Shown here one piece after another: positions 38,201-50,200 of a DNA stretch of 64,000 nt. Numbering within the stretch: the first letter of the stretch is position 1; each line of letters opens with the position of its first letter. The notes below the pieces were generated by a model. That model had not been told where the DNA came from. It did not search any database and was given only the letters and a program-made list of their open reading frames with translations. Source of the stretch: Ariolimax columbianus (lineage: Eukaryota > Mollusca > Gastropoda > Stylommatophora > Arionidae). The translations under genes were made by a program, and so were the position numbers. Location of the stretch: assembly GCA_036924085.1 (NCBI GenBank), contig JAVGWX010000013.1:67897859-67961858 (forward strand), written 5' to 3'.

Positions 38201-41200
38201 AGAAAACGAGAGAACAGATGCTCTAGCAAAAGTAAAAAGGCATAGTCATCGAGTACCATACAGAGAGATCAAGAACATCATCAGAAATCAGTATATAAAC
38301 CAATGGAGACAAGAACATAAGCAGTAGACCAGACCCAATTCACCAACTCAAAAGAAACCAACAAACTACCTTATTTCACCTGAGAACTGGTCACTGCAGA
38401 TTACTAGAACATCTATACCGACTAAAGATCTCACACATCGATGAGTGCCTATGTGGAACAGGGGGCCAGAATCCTGAACACAATCTACAGGAATGACTGG
38501 AATAGCAAAAACCCTAACCAGCGCTACAGGCCTCAGCTTGGGTTCCAGCCAAACAGTGGTTACCGTGACAACAAGAATGCATCATCAGCCATCCAAATGA
38601 TAAGGTAAGCCTTTGATCACAACATTTGATCGCATTAGCCTTCTGGGATAAACTGCTATTTTTAGTATCAATGTGATCCCGGCAGTAGTGATCAAGCATC
38701 ACACAGATAAAGCCAAGCATAGCACAACTGCCTTGTGGACTGACCCTGGTTCACCTTCATCAGCTCGAGATATGAAGAGAGCTACTGCAACCCTTCACCT
38801 AACACCTTTTTGAGGTTCACTCAAGAGATTAAAGTTATTCATTATGTGCATTCAACAACAACATACATGTAGATATATAATTATATTGTTCGGCAGCGCA
38901 TGAGCTACAGTGGTCAGTGACCCATAGCTGACTGCTAGCGTCAAGGCCAGCGAACCAGAGCTGCCAAGACCCTTTTACACCTCCATGCGGTGATTCCTAG
39001 ATAACCGGCTGCAGCAGGGCAGACTGGCTAAGGAGAAGGGATCGAAGAGGGAATGCTAACCCGGTACTAAAAAAATGCTTGCTGAAGTCGGATGTGTTGG
39101 ACCGAAAGATGCAAATATCGCAGGCAAGAGGGCCAGAATCCTGGACACAATCTACAGGAATGTCCATCCTACAGGGAAATGGGATACCGGACCTGGCCAG
39201 AAGTTGCGGAGCTGAGAAAAAGACTGTGGGACATCTGCTCCAACCTTGTGAAGACTATAGCCTTCATCAGAGTGACTGGCTGCAGATAGAGCATGATAAC
39301 AAAATCCTGAACACAAAGAAGGAGAAGATAGTGACTAGAAAGTATGTACTGTCTGATGACCAAAATCCTAGCATATCTATGAGGTGTGTTCAAATTAAAC
39401 TAGACCTAACTGCACCAAGTGAATATATGTACGATGCGCATGACGACGTTACTTCTTGTGTAAACATACCAGCCATCAAGTTTGGAAAACTTCATTATCC
39501 TCATAGTTTCCTCAGCAGACCATTAAAAACATGGTGGGGGTTATATGGAATCCATCCAGAGTTGATCAGCGAGCGGTGATTCGGCTTCTAACAGCTGAAG
39601 GATATCGACCAGTTGACATGAATGGCAGTGTATGGTGACAAAAGTGTGTCGAAGACAACAGTGAAGAATTGGACAATGAGGTTTAAAGAAGGATGTGAGT
39701 GAACGCAACAATAGGCCCCTGACCTGGTCTCGGAAGATCTTTCGTTAAATCACGTTCTTTAAACATCGTTGTCCAGTTCTTCGTTGTTGTCTTCGACACA
39801 CTATTGTCGTTATACACTGCCTGCTTTCCACAATAAATATCAACTGATTGACATCCTTCAGCTGTTAGAACCGATTCGCCACTCGCTGATCAACTCTGGT
39901 CGGATTCCGTATCATCCCTGCTACGTTTTCAACAGTCTACTGATAAAACTATGAGTCGGAGGACAATTAAATTTTGCAAGATTGACAGTTCCTATGTGCT
40001 GTTTAGACCAGAAGTGATGTCATCATTTCATCGTATGTATGTTCACTTGTTGCAGTTTGGTCCGGTTTCATTTGAACACGCCTCGTACTTTAAAAAAAGG
40101 TAATAAAGTGACACCAATCATTCAGCACAGAAAATGGGCTGTTTACACACACCGAAATATTAATGGCTCGGGTTCAATTTCTTAATACATTATCCCAGAC
40201 GATCTGTTTGTGGCATAACCAAAACTATTTATTTAATGCCTTCCTCAGGGTCTGCTACCAGGATCTGGTATTTGACCAAGATTACCTGTTCAAAGCTGTT
40301 GTTTTACCTGGAGCTGTGTAAGTACTGCAAATGTCATGTCAGTTAGTAGTACCTGCTTTCAAATGTCAATTTGAGGCCGAAGATGCAGTAGTGACTGAGC
40401 TGACATCAGCCAGCGACTTAAAGCTAACCAAGACACCATTTCGCCTCAACGTGGCGGCCGTGGAAACAGAAATAATTATGGATAAATATAAAAGTCTTAT
40501 GGGAACACTTAAGGAAAAAAAGTTTAGAAAGGTCACAATGATGGGCACTTAAGGAAAAAAAGTTTAGAAAGGTCACAATGATGGGCATTTTAGATAGAGC
40601 AGATGGGTCAGACTATCTAGATAGCAAAATAATATGTATCAACCTTAGGTTACAGCGGATGTGTGTGGACATGGGAATGGAATTTATTGATGTTAAAGTA
40701 GACAAAAGTAAAATGTTAGATAGGGGAGCATGTTGTAGCAAAGTATATGTTTAATCATTGTGTTAGAAATTTAAACTAGTAAGGCCTATGAAGTATGAGA
40801 CTAAAGATAGGCCTACAATAGGGTGCTATAGAGGATGTAGTCAAAGGGGTGAGTTGGGGTCAGGAAAGTGTGAAATAAATAGTGGAAAAGCAAACACTAA
40901 AATGATAAAGCACAAGCAAAAAGAGGAAAACCAACAACATTACAAACTAAAATGTTTTTATGCAAATGTGAGAAGCATAGTAAATAAAAGAGGAGAATTG
41001 GAACTGTATGTAGAGGAAGAAAAACTAGATATAATAGGATTAACAGAATCATGGACATATGAGGAGATTGCAGATAGTTAACTTGAAATAGAGGGATATA
41101 CAATGTTAAGGAAAAATAAGATAGTTGGAGACAAGACTAAGGGAGGTGGCGTTTTATTATACTGTATAAATTCTGTTAATATAACGATCAAAGATTTTTT

Positions 41201-44200
41201 ATCATGTTATAACAAAAATGAAAGTGAATGGGGAGAAATAGAAAGTGGGGGTAAAAAAACAGTGATTGGATTATGCTATAGATGTCCATCAAGTCAAAAA
41301 GAGGAAGATGAGGAGCTGATTAGTAGCACAGCAAAGGCAAGTGAAGGGAAATTATTATTAATGGGAGATTTCAACTTTCCAGAAATAAAATGGGATATGG
41401 CAGAAGCACTTGTAGAGTCAAAACCTTTTGTTAAGTGCATAACTGACAATTTTTTAATTCAACATGTAGAAGCAGCCACCAGAGGCAAAAACATACTCGA
41501 CCTAGTTTTTACTACAGAGGAAAATATGATTGAAAATGTAACCGTTGGGGAACTGTTTGGCTCAAGTGACCATCAAATCATCCGTTGGGATCTTATTGCA
41601 GGGAAAGAAGTAAACATAAACACGCGAACATACGACTACTCTAAGACAGATGTTAAGAGGATGAAAGAGGCAGCGAACCACATAATCTGGAAAGATATTG
41701 TCGTAGGAACAGATGTTGAACAGGAGTGGGAAAGTTTTAAAACAGTTCTAGAAACGCTAAAAGAGGAATGTGTTCCATGTAGGGAGGTAAACCCCAAGCG
41801 TAAAAAGTGGATAACTAGATTTGTAGTGAAATTTAGAAGAGCGAAAAATAAAGCATGGAAAAAATATATAGAGGCAGGTAAATCAAAAGAAACATATGTA
41901 AAATATTTGGACAAGCAGAACATATCTCAGAAAGCGAATAAAACAGCAAAAATAGACTTTAAAAAAAAACTTGCTCAGAGGATCAAGACTGATAGTAAAA
42001 GCTCTTCTCTTATGTTAGAAATAAACAAAGAACGAAAGACAATGTAGGCCCTCTCATAGACAGCACAGGAAAAAAAACAAGTGAGAATAGGGAGGCAGTA
42101 CTTTGGCACAGTCTACACAAAAGAGGACTGCTCCAAGATCCCAGAGCCAATAGATATTTTTCAAAGAGACATGGATACAGCGGGATTAAGATCAATCTGT
42201 ATTACAGAGGAAATGGTTTTTAAAAAATTGGAGGGGTTGAAAGTGAATAAATGTCCAGGTCAAGATGGTATTCATCCAAAATTGATGTATGAAATTAGAG
42301 ACCAACTAGCAAAACCATTGGCTATATTATGTTCTCAATCACTTACAAAAGGGATTGTTCCATGGGATTGGAAAGATGCAGGAGTGATCCCCTTATTCAA
42401 AAAAGGCAAAAAATCAGATCCAGCAAATTATAGACCGGTGAGTTTAACGAGCATAGTCTGTAAATTGTTAGAGTCAATAATCAAAGAAAACATTGTAATG
42501 CATTTAGACAAATTTAATCTAATTAGAAATAGTCAGCATGGGTTTACTAGAGGGAGATCATGCTTAACAAATCTATTAGAATTCATGGAGGAGGTTACTA
42601 AAATCATAGATAAAGGGGAGCCAGTGGACGTTATTTATCTAGACTTTACAAAGGCCTTTGATAGAGTACCTCATCAAAGATTATTTCGAAAGTTAAAATC
42701 ACATGGAATAGGTGGGGAAGTTGCCAAATGGATTGAAAATTGGTTAACGGGAAGAAGGTAGAGGGTGGGCATAAATAAGGAGTACTCTGAGTGGTGTGAA
42801 GTGAAAAGTGGTGTGCCACAGGGCTCGGTTTTGGGACCAATTTTGTTCTTGATATATATAAATGATTTGGACATTGATATGGGATCCATGATTGAAAAAT
42901 TGGCTGATGACATAAAACCATGCAGTAGTGTCTCATCTAAAGCGGAAGTGGATATATTGATGTCGGATTTAGATAAAATTCGAGAATGGTCTGTAAGCTG
43001 GCAAATGTAGTTTAATGTAGATAAATGTACAGTCATCCACATGGGTAGATCCAATATGGAACATAATTACAGAATGGGAGAAAACAATATTAGAAAGATA
43101 GATAAGGAAAGGGACCTAGGGGTTATAATAGATCATACAGGAAGGGTGAGTGAGCAAGTTAAGGTAGCAGTGAAAAAGGCAAATGCAATGTTAGCTATGA
43201 TAAAAAGAAATATTAAACATAGGAGCAAGGAAGTGATCGTCAAACTGTATAAAGCTTTAGTTAGACCTAGATTGGACTACTGTGTACAGGTGTGGAGTCC
43301 TTATCATAGAGGGGATATAAACATGCTAGAAAGAATACAAAAAAGAGCGACAAAGATGATAGTGGGATTCCAGAATTACAGTTATGAGGAACGACTCAGA
43401 AAAACCGGCCTACAATGTCTCGAAGAGAGAAGAATTCGTGGTGACTTAATACAGGTTTATAAGATGATCAGAGGAATGGATAAATTAGACTATAACAAGT
43501 TTTTTAAAATACAGCCACCCACAATAACACGAGGGCATAGCTACAAGCTAACTAAAGAAAGGTCCAGATTAGATATTAGGAAATATTTTTTTAGTCAGAG
43601 AGTGGTGTCTGCTTGGAATGCATTGCCAGGGGAGGTAGTGGAGGCAGGGACAGTTAATGCATTTAAGAATAAACTGGATGCGCATAGCTTTTAGAGCAAG
43701 GTGATGTAAATGTAACTGGTTGTATACAGACTCTGCAGGGTCTTCTAAGCCAGTATAAAAACGTTAAGTTAAGTTTTAGTCTGAGTAAGAGAATATGGAT
43801 CAAAGAGAGAAGTCAGACTTGGTACCAAAAATGCTCTGCTGAAATCGGATGTATTGGCCCACAAGGCGCAGATATTGCAGCCTCGCTGTAAACTATGATG
43901 CAACATGCCTTTAGCCCCCACATATCAATTTGAATATATGTAAAAAGAACTCCCCAGCCTAGTTTTAATTTGTGCCTCCATCCACTGACCTTGTCCAAGT
44001 TTTGTGCAGGAGAAGTCCATATGTGCTTACTTTGATCCTCATATGATCCATCAACATCTCCATGGAACAGGACAGTGACCAACATAAGACATGGTGGACC
44101 CCCTCAAGACATGGTGGACCCCTTCAAGACATGGTGGACCCCTTCAAGACATGGTGGACCCCTTCAAGACATGGTGGACCACCTCAAGACATGGTGGACC

Positions 44201-47200
44201 CCCTCAAGACATGGTGGACCCCTTCAAGACATGTTGGGCCTCTTCAAGACATGATGGACCACTTCAAGACATGTTGGACCCTTCAAGACATGGTGGACCC
44301 CTTCAAGACATGGTAGACTCTTCAAGACATATTGGGCCTCTTCAAGACATGTTGGGCCCCTTCAAGACATGGTGGGCCCCTTCAAGACATGGTGGACCCC
44401 TTCAAGACATGGTGGACTCTTCAAGACATGTTGGGCCTCTTCAAGACATGGTGGACTCTTCAAGACATATTGGACCCTTCAAGACATGTTGGGCCTTTTC
44501 TAGACATGTTGAGCCCCTTTAAGACATGATGGACCACTTAAAGACATGTTGGACCCCTTGGAGACATGTTTAACCCCATCAAGACAAGTTGGACCCCTTC
44601 AAGTCATGGATTTGTCATATCCTCATCAATGCACTGCCACGTCAGGCATGAGCAAAACAAATGTTATATATTTCTTGGACCTCTCTATCTATTATGTATT
44701 TGATTTCTTTTTTTATAATTGTAAGTACAAGGAAACCAATTTACAGCACTGTATGAGTGCGTTTATAGCAGGGAGTAAAGTTTCAAGCGACACCAGTCCT
44801 CAAGGGAGGTCGGATCGTCTGCCTAGTTATATCAAAAATTCTAAGCTTTATATCAAAAAACTACCCAAGCATGGACTGGACCCATGCATACACCGACGAT
44901 TCTGTAACAAACACTACACAGAACGGAGGAGCAGGAGCATTCCTGAACCTACCAAATGGCAGAAAAATAACACTGTCATTCGCTACTGGTAAGTACACAA
45001 GCAATTTCAGAGCGGAGGCAGAGGCACTGAGGGCGGCAGTGGAAGAAATGGTGACACATAAAGAATATGAAAGCCATATAGTCCTTCTTACAGATGCTCT
45101 CGCCTTAGTCACAGCGCTAAAAAGCCAGAAAAACACTGAGCTTAATGACTTAAGAGCAGCACTCTGTCAACTGTGCCAGCAGTCCGCACCAAAAAGGGTA
45201 GTGGTACAGTGGGTTCCATCTCACTGCAACATCCAAGGCAACGAGGAAGCAGACAGACTGGCAAAAGAAGGTGCAAGACTACCACAACCAGATACTAGTA
45301 TGACATACGAAGAGTCAAAACGGCTTATTAGAGCTAGATACATGACCGAATGGGAAACCGAACATACTGGCTACACAAAAAACGATGCCTATTACCATTT
45401 GAACAGAAGAGAGCAGGTCGTGGTCTTCAGACTTCGCACTGGCCACAATAGACTGAGGTACCACCTATTCAACAAATTGAAGATAGGTGGCACTGACGAA
45501 TGCCCGTGTGGTACCGGGAAAATGACCGCTGAGCATTTGCTGCAAAACTGTCTGACATACGAGGACCAGAGAGAGCAGATGTGGCCATCACCAGTGGCAA
45601 CACTAGACAAGCTCTATGGCAGTGTCGACAGCCTCAGGATGACCGCTGCTTTTTTCGAAAAAATAAAGGTTGACGTCTGACTGCGTACGATGAAGAAGAC
45701 GAAGTTAGGGGACGGCGTGACATAGTGGTTAAGTGACACGGCTCACAAGCCGAAGGTGCTGCGTTCGCTCCCCATCACAGCACCGGCCATTACCCTGGGG
45801 AAGCAAACCCTTACATAAAATGCATGCAGATGTCAGATGCACTGGGCCGACAGGCGCAACGCACACTGCCTTGGGAAATAGAGAAGAAAGGCGAACGCAA
45901 AAAAATAAAAATAGAAAAAAATAAAGACCTTAGTTAATTAGCAAAAATATCAAATATCTCTATCCTGTTGCTGCAATGAACAACCAATTACAAGGCAGGT
46001 CTTTATTCTGGAACCCCCAGTTAAAAACAAAATCACACCTGGAGAAGAGAGCTTGAAACAGACATTAACCCATTATAGCTTGTGTCAAACTAAACCGGCC
46101 GACGAGAAGACGTCCAGTTCCACTCGATCCAGCCAACATCGACGTTGTCCTTTAATTTGAGGAACTTGACATTTAGACATTATCTACATGTTACATGTTA
46201 ATGACATTTCAAGCTTCATATTATATATTTTTGTAACTATTACTTCAGGGAGCCGCGTGGTTAGCGTGCTAGCTTTGCATCTGAGTGGTCGTAGGTTCAT
46301 TCCCCAGTTGAGGACGTAATGTTTTTTCAGACCGCAATGGCCCCCAGGTCGACCCAGCCTTAAATGGGTACCGGTTTAGTCCGGGAAGTAAGTAAAAGTG
46401 GCGAAGGAGAGGAGATGGCTACCGCCCTCATATAGCTGAGCCTTTGAAATGTGAGATCGCTAACACCTCACACCCCTACGACAGTAATGCTATGGTTACT
46501 TTACTTTACTTAGCTATTACTTCATCATGCCATAGATAGTTTCATTATGTGCCTTAAAACCCGTAGATCACAATTTTAGCTCAATTTGTGTAATGTAAAT
46601 TAATATTATTTGAAGAAGAACAAAAAATTTGTTATACAGGGTTGCGGCACTTGACCCGGAATAAAAGAGAGAAATAAAAAAAAAGGGTCTTGAAAGGGTT
46701 AACCTTTTACTATACCTGTATTCTGCATAATTTACCAGACACAAAAAATTACATCTTATTTCCTGTATCTGCATAATTTACCAGACATAAAAATTACATC
46801 TTATTTCCTGTATCTGCATAATTTACCAGATACAAAAATTACGTCTTATTTCGTGTATCTGCGTAATTTACCAGACACAAAAATTACGTCTTATTTCCTG
46901 TATCTGCATAATTTACCAGACATAAAAATTACATCTTATTTCCTGTATCTGCATAATTTACCAGATACAAAAATTACGTCTTATTTCGTGTATCTGCGTA
47001 ATTTACCAGACACAAAAATTACGTCTTATTTCCTGTATCTACATAATTTACCAGATACAAATATTACGTCTTATTTCCTGTATCTGCATAATTTACCAGA
47101 TAGAAAAATTTCGTCATGGCCCGATGTGGTTGTTGATTTTGAGAACCTTATTTTTTTGTATGTGTGCATTTAGAGACATATTAATGAAGAACTTATTGGT

Positions 47201-50200
47201 GTTATTGTGTGTATGTTAGTTTCTGAGATACAAGAAGATGAAGGTGATAGTGGTGAAAATAGCACAAACATGTAGACTCACCCATTAGCGATATTCTTTG
47301 GTTAGCTGGTTAGAAAAAAAAGAAAATAATTGCAAAAAACGTACTATTTACTACAATCGATGTTTACCATAAGGGCGAAGTCTGTTACTTCAACTATAAA
47401 TGTAATTATTGTATCTACATAGACAAACTAAACAGATCTACCTCATAAAAATCTATTTCAGAAACTTAACTCCCACATTCTCAATAATTCTCTTCAAATC
47501 CAAGCGAAAAACAATAAAATCCATTCCAAAAATTTAAACAAATTTCTAAATCACTATTATTTTCGTCTGGGATCATAGCTAGCATCAGGGCCAGCGAACC
47601 AGAGCTGCCAAGACCCTTCTACACCTCCACGCGGTGATCCTGGATAACAGGCTGCAGCAGGGCAAACTGGCTAAGGAGTAGGGATCGAAGAGGGAATGCT
47701 AACCCGGTACTCAAAAAATGCTTGCTGAAGTCGGATGTGTTGGACTGAAAGGTGCAGCAGGGCAGACTAGCTAAGGAGAAGGGATCGAAGAGGGAATGCT
47801 AACCCGGTACTCAAAAAATGCTTGCTGAAGTCGGATGTGTTGGACTGAAAGGTGCAAATATCACAGTCAAGCTGTAAACTACGACACAACGCATTCCATT
47901 CTCTGGACTACATTCTGCTACTTAAGCCCTTTCAGGGTTTGATAGCGGGAGATTGAGAACGAACGAAGCCAAGCCATTTTCATCTAACTGTATATGACGA
48001 ACGAAGCAGAAGGAAGAAAAAAAGAAGCAGTATGTTCAGCCATTTCTATGGCATTAACCGGGCATTTTAAATACGATAAAGCGATGACCCTAGTGCTGGC
48101 GCAGAATTTCGACTACGGTACGGAACAAATGGGTTGCAATTTCACAACGCTCATTTGGTAAAGGTTAACAGAGATAAGCAAAACATAGAGAGAATGGAAT
48201 AACTCTAAACCAAGAGTTACCTATATTTGTTGAAGATATGGATTCTACAGGGAGCTGGAATGTTTTTATGGTGATGGTATATGAGCATTCAGTTTTGGTA
48301 TTATTATTATTTCAGAATGCCTGCCCCTACTCTCAAACCTGGCGATTGGAATAGCAAAAACCCTAACCAGCGCTACAGACCTCAGCTTGGGTTCCAGCCA
48401 AACAGTGGTTACCGTGACAACAAGAATGCATCATCAGCCATCCAAATGATAAGGTAAGCCTTTGATCACATTTGATCGCATTAGCCTTCTGGGATAAACT
48501 GCTATTTTTAGTATCAATGTGATCCCGGCAGTAGTGATCAAGCATCACACAGATGAAGCCAAGCATAGCACAACTGCCTTGTGGACTGACCCTGGTTCAC
48601 CTTCATCATCTCGAGATATGAGGAAAGCTACTGCAACCCTTCACCTAACACCTTTTTGACGGGCACTCAAGAGATTAAAGTTATTCATCATGTGCATTCA
48701 ACAACAACATACATGTAGATATATATTATATTGTTCGGCAGCGCATGAGCTACAGTGGTCAGCGACCCATAGCTGACTGCTAGCGTTAAGGCCAGCGAAC
48801 CAGAGCTGCCAAGACCCTTCTACACCTCCATGCGGTGATCCTAGATAACTGGCTGCAGCAGGGGAGACTGGCTAAGGAGAGGGGATCGAAGAGGGAATGT
48901 TAACCCGGCACTAAAAAAAAAAATGCTTGCTGAAGTCGGGGATGTGTTGGACCGAAAGGTGCAAATGTCGCATGCAAGCTGTAATCTACGACACAACGCA
49001 TTCCATTCTCTGGACTGTTCTGCTACTTAAGCCCTTTCAGGGTTTGGTAGTGGGAGATTGAGAACGAATGAAGCCAAGCCGTATTATATTTTTCTATCTG
49101 TATTTATCCTCTGTCGTTGCCACCGTTTCGGTTGTTGTTAATGTCGCTCCGCTCGTACTTGAGTTTCTTCTTCTTTGTTCATTCTCAAACTCCTGTTACC
49201 AAACCCTGATAAGTGCTTTGCAAGCAGCAGGATGTAGTCTGGAAAATTTAATACATTGTATCACGAGTGTATTCCTTTTGGATGTTCCAAACGCCACTCG
49301 TATTTGAGTTAAGCATGTAAGGGCTGTTTTCTGCATCTGTGTCCTCGCTGAACTCACCGATACCAATATATATATTTTCTATGTTAGCTTTTTTCAATTT
49401 TTCTAACACAGTGTGTCATTCTAGTGAATTAGTGCATTTTGTCTTAGCCTTTAACGCACCATATTAAAAATTGAACACAACTTTATTGAGCATGTGACGT
49501 TTTACTGTGGTTGTTGACTTTGAGATCCTGTATACGTTTTGTTTGTTGATCTATAGATATGATTTTGTTGTGTGTAGAGACATACAAAAATAAAGAACTT
49601 GTTTTTGATGTGTGTAAGTTTCTGAGACACAAGAAGATGACAGTGAAAATATATATATATAAAAAAAAAAGCACAAACGTTTGGAGTCACCGATTCAGAA
49701 ACATCGCTCGTCAATGAATCCATTGAATTCACAACAAAGTATATATAATACTCTTACCTAATATCAACACAACTGTTAGTTTACACCAAAAACGTATTTT
49801 ATTTAATTTAGATAAAGAAACTAAACAGATCTGCCGTTCCGAGTGGTCCCTCCCCCGGAGTCTTTGTGTATGACAAGGACAAGAATAGCACCACTGCTGG
49901 ATAGAGAGCATGTTGTAAGAGCTGACTAACTTTGTGACACAGCATAACACCGGCGATGGTTAGGTGGTATGTTTAGAGCAGCATAGATGGCACCTAACAG
50001 GCTGTGGGTCTACTTTACTCTAGTGTTTGAGTCTATTAAGATGGATGTGCACATCGGTTAAACACTGCAGGACTTGTCCCAGCTCAGCAAAGTAATAAGC
50101 TGCTCGAGCCTATCCCGCTAATCAGGAAATCCTCCTCTCGGCTACATCCAGATCCTTCCAGAGCAGTGACCTGCACAAGGGCATCTGCCCCTGTAGAAGT

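Larger units (their letters stand above)
46699..48168. mobile_element. MITE A copy, expanded and interrupted
   Basis: TTAACC at 46699 and GGTAAAGGTTAA ending 48168. Carries an internal 45 bp minisatellite (46718-47112) and a C1 repeat insertion (about 47575-47990); the rest follows MITE A (gttagtttctgagatacaag, aacagatctacctcataaaa). Confidence 0.82.

Noticed and set aside
44062..44522. + strand frames rich in Trp/Pro
   Set aside because: 20 bp repeat units read in three frames.
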